Shown piece by piece: positions 46,044 through 54,684 of a DNA stretch of 64,000 bases; within the stretch, counting starts at the first letter, position 1, and each line of letters starts with the position of its first letter. The stretch is from Vreelandella olivaria. Its GTDB lineage: Bacteria > Pseudomonadota > Gammaproteobacteria > Pseudomonadales > Halomonadaceae. Made by a program: the position numbers and the translations under genes. A model generated the notes under the pieces. The model had not been told where the DNA came from. It did not search any database and saw nothing but the letters and a program-made list of their open reading frames with translations. Where the stretch lies: NCBI RefSeq assembly GCF_023507745.1, contig NZ_JALPZO010000112.1, positions 62,001 through 126,000 on the forward strand. The letters are read 5' to 3'.

Positions 46044-46256
46044 TTGAGGCTCCAGTGGAAACAGGTTAAGCACTAATAAGTCAGTGTTGGTTGCTGTCTG
46101 CCTTGACTGGCCTCACCGACTTTTCGGATAAACCCTAATTTACGTTGCTTGCCTGATAAATAAAGCCAAGAGATGCCGGGTATCTCACCATGTATTCAGG
46201 CTGATGAAGAGGGTGGGAACGGTTATAACAATTAACTTATTACGGCTAAGAGGTGT

Positions 46257-46886
46257 ATGACGGCTATGGGCACCGAAATATGGCTGATTTTCTTTGGTGT
46301 TGCCATCATGACGCTGATTATTATGGATGGAAAACGGCAAAGAAAAAAGTTCACGGCAACTTCACCGCAGAGGCAGAGAGGCATTTTACAAGGGCCGGGA
46401 GCTGCTCCGAAAGTCCGGGTTGTAACGTGGCAGGGTCAGGGGGAAGTGCTTGGGCTAAAGCATGAAGCGTGGCATTCACCCATGGCGCTAGTACATCCTG
46501 TGAACGAGGGGTTCCCTTGGCAGTCAGAAAAAGCACTCAATGAAACGGTAGAGGGGGGAAGCCATATTGGTTCTGCCACCTCTATTCAGGGGAGGATAAT
46601 CGCGAATGAAAAGGTGTTGGTTAAGGGATGTATCGATGGTGCAGTGGTGGCCGAGCGCCACCTTATTCATCTGACCGCCAGCAGCTCTGTAACAGCGACC
46701 ATTCAGGGGCGTCTGATCTGGGTTGATGGGAGCGCGACAGGCACTTTATCTGCCAGCGAACGGTTAACACTGATGCCTGGTGCCAGGGTACAGGGGGATA
46801 TAAACGCCGTGCAGTTGGAGTGTCGGGCGGGTGCCCGTTTCAGTGGCAGCGTAAGCCAATACTCAGCCGTGAAACTGGTGAGCTGA
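46257..46886 (+). CDS. Membrane-anchored bactofilin-like protein
   Basis: This 209-residue protein has one N-terminal membrane helix (about residues 7-24, EIWLIFFGVAIMTLIIMDG) followed by a basic KRQRKK patch, a linker of about 80 residues and then a bactofilin-type beta-helix from about residue 97 (SHIGSATSIQGRIIANEKVL, then VKGCIDGAVVAE and GARVQGDINAVQL). Most bactofilins lack a transmembrane segment. AGAGG lies close to the ATG at 46257, and an ATG three codons later is possible. It is divergent from the soluble bactofilin with 213 bp between, suggesting co-assembly at the inner membrane. Confidence 0.75.
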   Translation: MTAMGTEIWLIFFGVAIMTLIIMDGKRQRKKFTATSPQRQRGILQGPGAAPKVRVVTWQGQGEVLGLKHEAWHSPMALVHPVNEGFPWQSEKALNETVEGGSHIGSATSIQGRIIANEKVLVKGCIDGAVVAERHLIHLTASSSVTATIQGRLIWVDGSATGTLSASERLTLMPGARVQGDINAVQLECRAGARFSGSVSQYSAVKLVS

Positions 46887-46909
46887 AAAAAAGCCCGCTG
46901 AGAGCGGGC
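46886..46909 (-). terminator. Terminator of ahpF
   Basis: On the minus strand GCCCGCT-CTC-AGCGGGC is followed by a T run of seven. It lies 68 bp after the ahpF stop and immediately beyond the stop of the convergent bactofilin gene. Confidence 0.88.
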
Positions 46910-46976
46910 GTGACGTCACGGTCTTTGCGTCAATAGGAATACCGGGTAGGGCGGTGGGAGCCGCCCGGTCGGTCAA

Positions 46977-48533
46977 TTAGTTACGAATCAGATAATCAAA
47001 TGCGCCCAGAGATGCTTTCGCGCCTTCCCCCATGGCAATAATAATCTGCTTATAAGGCACGGTGGTTACATCACCTGCGGCAAAGATGCCAGGAACCGAA
47101 GTCATACCGTGGGCATCAACGATGATTTCGCCACGGGGTGACATCTCGATGGGTGATTCTTTCAGCCATTCGGTGTTAGGCACCAAACCTATTTGTACAA
47201 AAATACCTTCCAATGCAATGTTTTTAATTTCATCGGTATTGCGGTCTTTGTAGGTCAGGCCGTTTACACGGCTGCCATCACCGGTGACTTCGGTGGTCTG
47301 AGCATTCAGAATAACATCGACATTCGGCAGGCTCTTAAGCTTGCGCTGCAGGACGGCGTCAGCACGCATTTCACCCATGAATTCAAATAGCGTTACGTGG
47401 TCGACAATGCCGGCAAGGTCAATAGCGGCTTCGACACCTGAATTACCGCCACCAATTACCGCCACGCGTTTGCCTTTAAACAACGGACCATCGCAGTGAG
47501 GGCAATAAGCAACACCCTTGTTGCGATACTCCTGTTCGCCGGGCACATTCATTTCACGCCACCTTGCACCGGTCGCGAGAATTAGCGTTTTGCTCTTCAG
47601 TTTCGCTCCGGATTCAAACGTCACTTCATGCAAACCGCCTTCTGCTTCAGCAGCTTGGAAGGAGATGGCGCGCTGAAGATTCATCACATCGACATCGTAC
47701 TCTTTGACGTGCTCTTCAAGAGCACTCACCAGCTTCGGTCCTTCGGTATGGGATACGGAAATAAAGTTTTCAATACTCATGGTATCCGATACCTGGCCGC
47801 CAAAACGCTCGGCAGCGACACCGGTGTTAATACCTTTGCGGGCGGAGTAAATAGCGGCAGCAGCACCAGCGGGGCCGCCACCGATGACGAGGGTATCAAA
47901 GGCAGCTTTTTCACTCAGCTTTTTCGCCTCACGTTCAGCGGCACCCGTGTCAACCTTGGCAAGAATCTGCTCCAGGGTCATACGGCCCTGGTCAAACGGT
48001 TTACCATTAAGGTAGATGCTGGGCACTGACATGATTTCCCGCGCTTCCACTTCATCCTGGAACAGCGCACCGTCGATGGCCACATGGCGGATGTTGGGAT
48101 TGAAAATGGCCATCAGGTTGAGTGCCTGGACGACGTCCGGGCAGTTCTGGCACGAGAGTGAATAGTAAGTTTCGAAAAGCATATCGCCTTCGAGGACCTT
48201 AATTTGATTAAGTACCTCTTCCGACGTCTTGGGCGGGTGGCCGCCCACTTGCAGCAGCGCCAATACCAGCGAGGTGAACTCGTGGCCCATGGGGATGCCT
48301 GCAAAGACCACTCCGGTGTCTTCACCGGGGCGGTTTAGCGCAAACGATGGCTTGCGATCATCCTGACCATCTGTCTGCAGCGTGATTTTATCACTCAGGC
48401 TGCTGACATCTTCCAGCAAGCCCAGCAGTTCCTGTGACTTGGCACCGTCATCGAGGGACGCAACGATCTCGAACGGTTGAGTCACTTTTTCCAGATAAGC
48501 TTTCAACTGATTTTTTAAATTGGCGTCCAGCAT
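46977..48533 (-). CDS. ahpF: Alkyl hydroperoxide reductase subunit F
   Basis: This 518-residue flavoprotein passes electrons from NADH to AhpC. The N-terminal tandem thioredoxin-like domain has SCQNCPDV (Cys-x2-Cys), the FAD-binding motif is [19 protein letters not shown], and the thioredoxin-reductase-like redox pair is in [16 protein letters not shown]. It is downstream of ahpC on the same strand with a 203-bp gap that contains strong RNA structure. Confidence 0.97.
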   Translation of the reverse strand: MLDANLKNQLKAYLEKVTQPFEIVASLDDGAKSQELLGLLEDVSSLSDKITLQTDGQDDRKPSFALNRPGEDTGVVFAGIPMGHEFTSLVLALLQVGGHPPKTSEEVLNQIKVLEGDMLFETYYSLSCQNCPDVVQALNLMAIFNPNIRHVAIDGALFQDEVEAREIMSVPSIYLNGKPFDQGRMTLEQILAKVDTGAAEREAKKLSEKAAFDTLVIGGGPAGAAAAIYSARKGINTGVAAERFGGQVSDTMSIENFISVSHTEGPKLVSALEEHVKEYDVDVMNLQRAISFQAAEAEGGLHEVTFESGAKLKSKTLILATGARWREMNVPGEQEYRNKGVAYCPHCDGPLFKGKRVAVIGGGNSGVEAAIDLAGIVDHVTLFEFMGEMRADAVLQRKLKSLPNVDVILNAQTTEVTGDGSRVNGLTYKDRNTDEIKNIALEGIFVQIGLVPNTEWLKESPIEMSPRGEIIVDAHGMTSVPGIFAAGDVTTVPYKQIIIAMGEGAKASLGAFDYLIRN

Positions 48534-48663
48534 GACAGTGTTTTCCTCGCAATCAACTGATAGATGTTCTCAATCCGGCGCTACCATGACCGTGAAGTCG
48601 ATAACCACGTACACGGGCATAGAGAGAACAGTGGGTGCATGAGAAGCGGCGTTTAGAAACGCA

Positions 48664-48697
48664 ACACCCGGGCTCAGCACCCGGGTGTCGCGCTGAG
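48664..48697 (-). promoter_or_regulatory. Competing hairpins between ahpC and ahpF
   Basis: ACACCCGGG (48664-48672) pairs with CCCGGGTGT (48680-48688), leaving CTCAGC in the loop. The same CTCAGC (48673-48678) can instead pair with GCTGAG (48692-48697). There is no good T tract. This may be a partial terminator or RNA-stability element that sets the AhpC:AhpF ratio. Confidence 0.45.
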
Positions 48698-48736
48698 GCT
48701 CAAGCCCGAAGACTTAAGACATCAGTAATAGGCAGT

Positions 48737-49300
48737 TTAGATTTTGCCTACGAGATCCAGGGAGGGAGCCAGTGTCTCTTCGCCTTCTTTCCATTTCGCC
48801 GGGCAAACTTCATTCGGATTTGCACGCACGTACTGGGCAGCTTTTACCTTGCGTAGCAGTTCTTCAGCGTTACGACCGATGTTGCCAGCGTTGATTTCAA
48901 CAATCTGGATTTTGCCATCAGGGTCAACAACAAAGGTGCCGCGCTCTGCAAGACCAGCTTCTTCGATGAGTACTTCGAAGTTGCGGGAGATTTGCAGTGT
49001 TGGGTCAGCAATCATCGGGTATTGAAGCTTGCCGATGGTTTCTGAGCTGTCGTGCCATGCTTTATGGGTGAAGTGCGTATCGGTTGAAACACTGTAAATC
49101 TCAACGCCCAGCTTTTTGAACTCTGCATAGTTGTCGGCCAGATCACCCAGCTCGGTTGGGCAAACGAAGGTGAAGTCAGCCGGGTAGAAGAAGAAGATAG
49201 ACCACTGGCCTTGCAGGTCTGCTTCAGTTACGTCAACAAACTCACCGTTCAGGTAAGCAGTGGCTTTAAACGGCTTTACATCAGTATTGATCAAAGACAT
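48737..49300 (-). CDS. ahpC: Alkyl hydroperoxide reductase subunit C (peroxiredoxin)
   Basis: This 187-residue typical 2-Cys peroxiredoxin reduces H2O2 and organic hydroperoxides. The peroxidatic Cys47 is in [14 protein letters not shown], and the resolving Cys is in EVCPAKW near residue 166. GGAGATG lies before the ATG at 49300. An OxyR-like sequence lies about 100 bp upstream. It is presumably transcribed with ahpF at a higher level. Confidence 0.97.
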   Translation of the reverse strand: MSLINTDVKPFKATAYLNGEFVDVTEADLQGQWSIFFFYPADFTFVCPTELGDLADNYAEFKKLGVEIYSVSTDTHFTHKAWHDSSETIGKLQYPMIADPTLQISRNFEVLIEEAGLAERGTFVVDPDGKIQIVEINAGNIGRNAEELLRKVKAAQYVRANPNEVCPAKWKEGEETLAPSLDLVGKI

Positions 49301-49400
49301 TTAATTCATCTCCATATGGGGTGGGTGATAGCTGAAGGTGTTGATCGTCATAGTAACGATCTACGACTAATAGATAAAATTGAAAAAAAGAATTTATCCG

Positions 49401-49415
49401 ATAGTTTTTTTCTAT
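49401..49415. promoter_or_regulatory. Possible OxyR half-site upstream of ahpC
   Basis: ATAG-TTTTTTT-CTAT is a perfect ATAG-N7-CTAT unit of the OxyR consensus. The second unit of the full tetramer site is poorly conserved on either side. The location between ahpC and a divergent transcript is right for OxyR control. Confidence 0.45.
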
Positions 49416-49459
49416 AGTAGCGCCTTCTCATTTGACGCTAACCAGGAGGTGGGGACGCC

Positions 49460-49537
49460 GTGGGCATAATACAAGAGTTTTTCACATGGACTTGCGATAG
49501 AAGACGCGGCGCCGCAAAATTCGCACGGCTCGCATAA
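49460..49537 (+). CDS. Possible tiny peptide ORF (25 aa) divergent from ahpC
   Basis: GTG at 49460 opens 25 codons (MGIIQEFFTWTCDRRRGAAK, then FARLA) preceded by a perfect AGGAGG at 49444-49449, though the spacing of 10 nt is long. A TATAGT (49413-49418) that overlaps the OxyR-like unit could serve as -10 box. I do not recognise the peptide. It could be a leader peptide or chance. Confidence 0.25.
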   Translation: MGIIQEFFTWTCDRRRGAAKFARLA

Positions 49538-49562
49538 TCGCCTAAGCTGCTTTTAGCCTACC

Positions 49563-49568
49563 TATAAT
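49563..49568 (+). promoter_or_regulatory. -10 box for the polyamine-type ABC operon
   Basis: A perfect TATAAT lies 82 bp before the chosen start at 49651. The -35 region is poor. The in-frame ATG at 49567 overlaps this box, which argues against the longer N-terminus. Confidence 0.5.
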
Positions 49569-49650
49569 GGCTAGGCGGTTGGATGAGGATGACGATGTTG
49601 GTGACATGTGCGTTTGGTGTTCGTTGGATTTTAAGATGAGGAGCAATGGA

Positions 49651-50754
49651 ATGGGGAACATTCACAAACTTTCCGGGGCCGTTACGGCCATCTCTTTTGC
49701 CGTAGCGGCCGCAGCAGCCCACGCTGATGAGGTGCGGGTTTATAACTGGTCAGACTATATTGCACCAGAAACGTTGGCAAAATTCACCGAGCGTACCGGT
49801 ATTGCAGTCACCTACGACGTTTATGATAGTAACGAAGTTCTGGATGCAGCGCTTTTATCAGGCCGTTCCGGGTACGATGTGGTTGTGCCGTCTAACCACT
49901 TTCTGACACGCCAGCTAAATGCAGGCGTCTATCAACCACTCGACCATGCGTTGTTAGACAATCTTGGTAACCTTGACCCCGAGTTGATGACAAGCCTGGA
50001 AAATATCGATGGGGGTAGCGAGTACTCTGTGCCTTATATGTGGGGCACGAACGGTATTGGTTATAACGTCGAACGTATTGAGCAGATTCTCGGCGAAGAT
50101 GCACCTGTCGATAGTTGGGCGCTGCTGTTTGACCCTGAGATTACCAGTGCGCTGAGTACCGCCGGTTGTGGTATCTCCCTGATGGACTCCGGTATGGAGA
50201 TGCTGCCGGCTGCCATGTCTTATCTGGGATTGGATCCGCAAAGCAACGATAGCGCTGACCTGGAGGCTGCCGGGGAGGTCATTACCCGCATTCGCGACGA
50301 TATAACCTACTTCCACTCCTCACGCTATATCTCTGATCTGGCGAATGGTGATATTTGCGTAGCGGCTGGTTATTCCGGCGATGTCTTTCAGGCTGCGGAG
50401 CGTGCAGAGGATGCCGGACGTGATTTCACGATCGCTTATAGCATTCCCAAGGAAGGTGCCGAGCTATGGTTCGACATGATGGCGATTCCGGCAGATGCCC
50501 CCAATCCTGACAATGCGCATGCGTTTATCAATTTTATTCTTGATCCGGAAATTGCGGCAGAAATCACGGATTATGTGCGCTATGCCAACCCGAATAGTGC
50601 TGCAAATGCTTACTTGTCGGATGAAATACTTGAAGACCAGGCTATTTATCCTGAAGCCGAGACCATGCAGAATTTGTTTGTGCCCTTGGAAAAGCCGCAA
50701 GACGTCCAGCGCGTACTGACTCGTACTTGGAACCGCGTTAAGTCTGGCCGTTAA
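49651..50754 (+). CDS. potF: Polyamine-type ABC transporter substrate-binding protein (PotF-like)
   Basis: This 367-residue periplasmic protein has a signal peptide (MGNIHKLSGAVTAISFAVAA, cleaved near AHA/DE) and the family start DEVRVYNWSDYIAPETLAKF. YMWGTNGIGYN and the Trp and Asp residues lining the site in ELWFDMMAIPAD agree with putrescine/spermidine binding proteins. GAGGAG is exactly 7 nt before the ATG at 49651. It is the first gene of a potFGHI-type importer. Whether the ligand is putrescine or another amine cannot be fixed from sequence alone. Confidence 0.9.
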   Translation: MGNIHKLSGAVTAISFAVAAAAAHADEVRVYNWSDYIAPETLAKFTERTGIAVTYDVYDSNEVLDAALLSGRSGYDVVVPSNHFLTRQLNAGVYQPLDHALLDNLGNLDPELMTSLENIDGGSEYSVPYMWGTNGIGYNVERIEQILGEDAPVDSWALLFDPEITSALSTAGCGISLMDSGMEMLPAAMSYLGLDPQSNDSADLEAAGEVITRIRDDITYFHSSRYISDLANGDICVAAGYSGDVFQAAERAEDAGRDFTIAYSIPKEGAELWFDMMAIPADAPNPDNAHAFINFILDPEIAAEITDYVRYANPNSAANAYLSDEILEDQAIYPEAETMQNLFVPLEKPQDVQRVLTRTWNRVKSGR

Positions 50755-50770
50755 TCATCGCCGCCTAACG

Positions 50771-50829
50771 GCGGGCTGAGCGACATGCTTGGCCCGCTGT
50801 TTGTTTTTTTAACGCCCGGTTAGCCGGGC
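50771..50829 (+). terminator. Intercistronic attenuator between potF- and potG-like genes
   Basis: GCGGGC/GCCCGC stem (50771-50797) followed by TTTTTTT, then a second hairpin GCCCGG-TTAG-CCGGGC (50814-50829). Partial termination here would keep the binding protein in excess over the membrane components. Confidence 0.7.
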
Positions 50830-50848
50830 CTGTTGATGGGAGTGGCGA

Positions 50849-52027
50849 ATGGTCACTACGCCCCTGTCGAACGAGCCGTCATCTTCTGCGCAGGTATCTC
50901 CTGTCTCACGTTCTCAAGGTAAAACCCCGCGGTTTGCCGAGGATATTGTGCTGGAGGTAAAGCGCTTAAGTAAGCGTTTCGATGATGCCCTTGCGGTGGA
51001 TGATGTCAATCTGAAGGTAAAGCGTGGAGAAATCTTTGCGTTATTAGGAGGCTCGGGGTCGGGCAAGTCAACACTGCTGCGTATGTTGGCAGGCTTTGAA
51101 ACACCCAGTGAAGGGCGGATTCTATTGAGTGGCGAAAACATTACCAATGTGCCGCCCCATAAGCGTCCCATTAATATGATGTTTCAGTCCTATGCCCTAT
51201 TTCCGCACATGACGGTAGCGCAAAATATTGCGTTTGGACTGAAGCAGGACAAACTGCCAAAGGCAGACATTGAATCCCGCGTGGCCCAAATGCTGAAGCT
51301 GGTGCATATGGAGCGTTTTGCCAGGCGTAAGCCGCACCAGCTTTCCGGTGGGCAGCGTCAGCGTGTGGCACTGGCACGTTCGCTGGCTAAGCGCCCAAAA
51401 CTACTGCTACTCGATGAACCCATGGGGGCGCTGGATAAAAAGCTGCGTACGGAAATGCAGCTTGAAGTGGTCGAGATTATTGAGCAGGTAGGGGTTACCT
51501 GCATCATGGTGACCCACGATCAGGAAGAGGCCATGACAATGGCCGACCGGGTGGCGATTATGGCCGATGGCTGGATCGAACAGGTGGGCTCACCGGTTGA
51601 TATATATGAAAGTCCCGCTAGCCGCATGGTGGCGGAATTTGTCGGTACCGTGAACCTGTTTGAAGGCGAGATTATTGAAGACGCTGCCGATCACTGTCGT
51701 ATCGCCGCACCTGCGCTCTCGCGGCCGATTTATATCGATCATGGTATTACCACCCAAGCGGCGGATCGGCGAGTATGGGCAGCGCTGCGCCCTGAAAAAA
51801 TCTGGCTAACCCGTGAAAGGCCTGCGGCAGAGTACAACTGGGAAGCGGGCAAAGTCGACGATATTGCTTATTTGGGTGGCTACTCCCTTTACTACGTGCG
51901 CACTGCTTCCGGGCAGTTGATCAAAGTCAGTATGGCGAATACTGAGCGACGGGGTGATCGCCCTACCTGGGAGGATAGCGTTTATGTCTACTGGGAAGAC
52001 CATAGCGCTATCGTACTCAATCGTTGA
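50849..52027 (+). CDS. potG: Polyamine-type ABC transporter ATP-binding protein (PotG-like)
   Basis: This 392-residue ATPase has Walker A GGSGSGKST, signature LSGGQRQRVALARS, Walker B LLLLDEPMGALDKK and the H-loop MVTHDQEEA. A C-terminal TOBE domain begins after about residue 290. It has a long N-terminal extension of about 35 residues. It couples ATP hydrolysis to uptake through the two permeases encoded next. Confidence 0.93.
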   Translation: MVTTPLSNEPSSSAQVSPVSRSQGKTPRFAEDIVLEVKRLSKRFDDALAVDDVNLKVKRGEIFALLGGSGSGKSTLLRMLAGFETPSEGRILLSGENITNVPPHKRPINMMFQSYALFPHMTVAQNIAFGLKQDKLPKADIESRVAQMLKLVHMERFARRKPHQLSGGQRQRVALARSLAKRPKLLLLDEPMGALDKKLRTEMQLEVVEIIEQVGVTCIMVTHDQEEAMTMADRVAIMADGWIEQVGSPVDIYESPASRMVAEFVGTVNLFEGEIIEDAADHCRIAAPALSRPIYIDHGITTQAADRRVWAALRPEKIWLTRERPAAEYNWEAGKVDDIAYLGGYSLYYVRTASGQLIKVSMANTERRGDRPTWEDSVYVYWEDHSAIVLNR

Positions 52028-52058
52028 TGCCAGCTTGGCTGTTGGGAGATCGCCTTAA

Positions 52059-52970
52059 ATGATGCCATCTCGTATTGCAGGTTTTGTGAAACGCATGCAA
52101 CTGGGTAAGCGCGCAGTTATTGCGTTTCCACTGGTGTGGCTGACGCTGTTCTTTTTACTGCCTTTTGCACTAGTGCTCAAAATCAGTCTGTCGGAATCAG
52201 CGATCGCCATTCCGCCCTATGGGCCATTGATGGAGTACGCCGATCAAACGCTGCATGTATTTTTGAATCTTGGTAATTATCTATTTTTGTTATCGGATTC
52301 ACTGTATGTTGCCGCGTATTGGGGGTCGATCAAGACCGCATTTATTTCCACTACTGTGTGTCTGCTGATCGGTTACCCAATGGCTTACGCCATGGCCCAG
52401 GCCCCTGGGCGCTGGCAGCTTATTCTGTTGCTGTTGGTGATGCTGCCCTCCTGGACCTCTTTTCTGATCCGGATATATGCCTGGATGGGCATTCTCAGTA
52501 ACAGCGGGTTGATCAATAACTTACTTATTGGCGTAGGGTTGATTGAGTCGCCGCTGCGTATGATGAACACCCAGTTTGCGGTCGTGATCGGTATTGTTTA
52601 TGCCTACCTGCCATTTATGGTGTTGCCGCTATACGCTCACCTGACGCGGCTGGATAACGCGTTGTTAGAGGCAGCATCCGATCTTGGATCGCGTAAGTTC
52701 AATACCTTTTTAAAAGTAACGCTACCGCTCTCTATGGGAGGGATAATGGCAGGGTCAATGTTGGTCTTTATTCCTGCCGTAGGGGAATTTGTGATTCCCG
52801 AACTCCTCGGCGGCCCAAATACATTGATGATTGGCAAAGTGCTGTGGGAAGAGTTTTTCCTGAATCGCGACTGGCCGGTGGCGTCGGCACTGGCGATGGT
52901 AATGCTGCTGCTATTGTTAATACCCATTGTGTGGTTTCACCGCTATCAATCACGGGAGCTTGAAGAATGA
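52059..52970 (+). CDS. potH: Polyamine-type ABC transporter permease (PotH-like)
   Basis: This 303-residue inner-membrane protein has about six helices. The EAA loop that contacts the ATPase is visible as EAASDLGSRKFNTFLKVTLP, and LPSWTSFLIRIYAWMGIL is typical of PotB/PotH. It overlaps the next permease by 4 bp (ATGA). Confidence 0.93.
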   Translation: MMPSRIAGFVKRMQLGKRAVIAFPLVWLTLFFLLPFALVLKISLSESAIAIPPYGPLMEYADQTLHVFLNLGNYLFLLSDSLYVAAYWGSIKTAFISTTVCLLIGYPMAYAMAQAPGRWQLILLLLVMLPSWTSFLIRIYAWMGILSNSGLINNLLIGVGLIESPLRMMNTQFAVVIGIVYAYLPFMVLPLYAHLTRLDNALLEAASDLGSRKFNTFLKVTLPLSMGGIMAGSMLVFIPAVGEFVIPELLGGPNTLMIGKVLWEEFFLNRDWPVASALAMVMLLLLLIPIVWFHRYQSRELEE

Positions 52971-53809
52971 GCCGTGTTCGACGTCGTCCCAGTTTTACGA
53001 CTGTGATGCTGGTGGTGGGCCTGCTGTTTCTGTATCTACCGATGGTGGTGTTGGTGGTTTACTCGTTCAACGCCTCAAGGCTGGTCACCGTTTGGGCGGG
53101 GTTTTCCACCCAATGGTACGCCGAGTTGTTCCGTGACAGGCAAATCCTGTCAGCGGTTTGGACCAGCCTGAAAATCGCTTTTTTTTCGGCCAGCATGGCG
53201 GTCTGCCTGGGCACTGTCGCGGCATTTGTCATGACGCGCTATGGTAACTTTCGCGGTAAGACAGCTCTCTCCAGCATGGTCACTGCGCCGCTGGTCATGC
53301 CAGAGGTGATCACCGGACTTTCATTGTTGCTGCTATTTGTGCAAATGGCCCAACTGATAGGCTGGCCCGCTGATCGTGGTATGGCAACCATCTGGATTGC
53401 ACATACGACCTTCTGTAGCGCTTACGTGGCGGTGGTGGTGGCTGCGCGTTTGCGTGAGGTAGACCGATCCATCGAAGAAGCGGCGATGGATCTGGGATCT
53501 CCACCGGTCAAAACCTTCTTTTTTGTCACGCTGCCGGTCATTACGCCAGCCTTAGCAGCTGGCTGGTTGCTAGCGTTTACACTATCGTTGGATGATCTGG
53601 TGATTGCCAGCTTCGTATCCGGCCCAGGAGCCAATACGTTACCCATGGTGGTGTTTTCATCGGTGCGTATGGGGGTCTCGCCAACGATTAATGCGTTGGC
53701 CACATTGATTATCCTGGCCGTATCACTTGCCACCTTGCTGGCGTGGTACTTGATGCGCCGTGGCGAGGCTAAGCGGCAGATGCTGTTGCAGCAGACCGAT
53801 AGTGCTTAA
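52967..53809 (+). CDS. potI: Polyamine-type ABC transporter permease (PotI-like)
   Basis: This 280-residue inner-membrane protein has about six helices, with the EAA loop in EEAAMDLGSPPVKTFFFVTL and FTLSLDDLVIASFVSGPGA, both characteristic of PotC/PotI. Its start is inside the end of the previous permease gene. It completes the importer and converges on the small zinc-type gene 1 bp beyond. Confidence 0.93.
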   Translation: MSRVRRRPSFTTVMLVVGLLFLYLPMVVLVVYSFNASRLVTVWAGFSTQWYAELFRDRQILSAVWTSLKIAFFSASMAVCLGTVAAFVMTRYGNFRGKTALSSMVTAPLVMPEVITGLSLLLLFVQMAQLIGWPADRGMATIWIAHTTFCSAYVAVVVAARLREVDRSIEEAAMDLGSPPVKTFFFVTLPVITPALAAGWLLAFTLSLDDLVIASFVSGPGANTLPMVVFSSVRMGVSPTINALATLIILAVSLATLLAWYLMRRGEAKRQMLLQQTDSA

Positions 53810-53810
53810 A

Positions 53811-54023
53811 TTACAGTACGTCGTCGTCCCGGCCAGTGCTAATGTCGTCCAGTTCACCGGTAATGGGCGAAACAGTGACCTGTAGCTGGATGGGGGCACA
53901 GCACTGATGGCAATCCTCCCAGGTGGAATGGCTTCCTTGGGAGGTGTCGATGACAAAGGTCAGCGGCGTATCGCAATAGGGGCAATGAAAGTTGTGATTC
54001 ACTAGTGCTTCATTTTGCATCAT
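53811..54023 (-). CDS. CPXCG-motif cysteine-rich small protein
   Basis: This 70-residue protein has two Cys pairs (HCPYC and CHQC) making a probable zinc ribbon, with an acidic C-terminus (TGRDDDVL). This CPXCG family is widespread in gammaproteobacteria and its function is unknown. The ATG at 54023 has AAGGGGA upstream; an ATG 20 codons earlier is in frame but lacks one. It ends 1 bp from the potI-like stop. Confidence 0.8.
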   Translation of the reverse strand: MMQNEALVNHNFHCPYCDTPLTFVIDTSQGSHSTWEDCHQCCAPIQLQVTVSPITGELDDISTGRDDDVL

Positions 54024-54143
54024 TGTTCCCCTTAGGTGGGTATTTGAAGATTGAGTGTAGCAGTGGGGCGCCTGATCGGGCATTGCCCTGATGAATCAGG
54101 TAGGATATTGGCGGGTTTCTTAAGCAACGCAGTGAGAGTAGCG

Positions 54144-54572
54144 ATGATGATACGTAACATGGCAGTAGCGGCCGTACTGGCCATCCCGATGGTCGCCCAG
54201 GCAGAAACGCCTAATTTAACGCCTGGCGAGTGGGAGTTCGTCAGCGTGACCAGTATTAGTGGCGATATGCAGATTCCGGATCAAACGGAAACTGAGCGCC
54301 AGTGTATTACCCAGGAAGAGCTGGATGGAGCCGAGTTTGGCTTTATTGAAGAGGAAGAGGGCTGTGAGCTACTCAACCAGGATATGAACGCCGATGGCCT
54401 TTCCTATAGCATGATCTGCCGTGCTGAAGGCGGTGAAGCCACTATTGATGGCGAAATGCGCTTTATGGGCGAGCAGATTGAAGGCTCGGTAGACATTTTT
54501 ACCCAGTCGCCCATGGGTGAGCTGACCATGAATACGGTGATTGAAGGTGAGCGTATTGGTGATTGCCAATAA
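54144..54572 (+). CDS. DUF3617 family periplasmic protein
   Basis: This 142-residue protein has a signal peptide (MMIRNMAVAAVLAIPMVAQA/E) followed by NLTPGEWEFVSVTS, a DUF3617 opening, and four conserved-type cysteines in the mature part (ERQCITQEEL, GCELL, MICRA, GDCQ). The function is unknown. The mature protein is strongly acidic, consistent with a halophile periplasm. The start at 54144 has GTGAGAG upstream; the longer frame to 54051 lacks a signal peptide and is rejected. Confidence 0.8.
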   Translation: MMIRNMAVAAVLAIPMVAQAETPNLTPGEWEFVSVTSISGDMQIPDQTETERQCITQEELDGAEFGFIEEEEGCELLNQDMNADGLSYSMICRAEGGEATIDGEMRFMGEQIEGSVDIFTQSPMGELTMNTVIEGERIGDCQ

Positions 54573-54629
54573 GCTTGCGCGGTTAGCTGGCACTTGGCGG
54601 CTGGCAGGTAAACAGCGTTAGCCTGAAAT

Positions 54630-54658
54630 GGGCGCTCCTGCAGGAGCGCCCTTATTTC
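54630..54658. terminator. Perfect 22-bp palindrome terminator
   Basis: GGGCGCTCCTG/CAGGAGCGCCC (54630-54651) is a perfect palindrome between two convergent genes, followed on the plus side by TTATTTCGTTTT. Confidence 0.75.
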
Positions 54659-54684
54659 GTTTTAACGGTTACGTCGCGTCGCTA

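Noticed and set aside
49567..49650. N-terminal extension of the PotF-like protein
   Set aside because: It would place residues before the signal peptide, and its ATG overlaps a TATAAT promoter element; the start at 49651 has a perfect GAGGAG.
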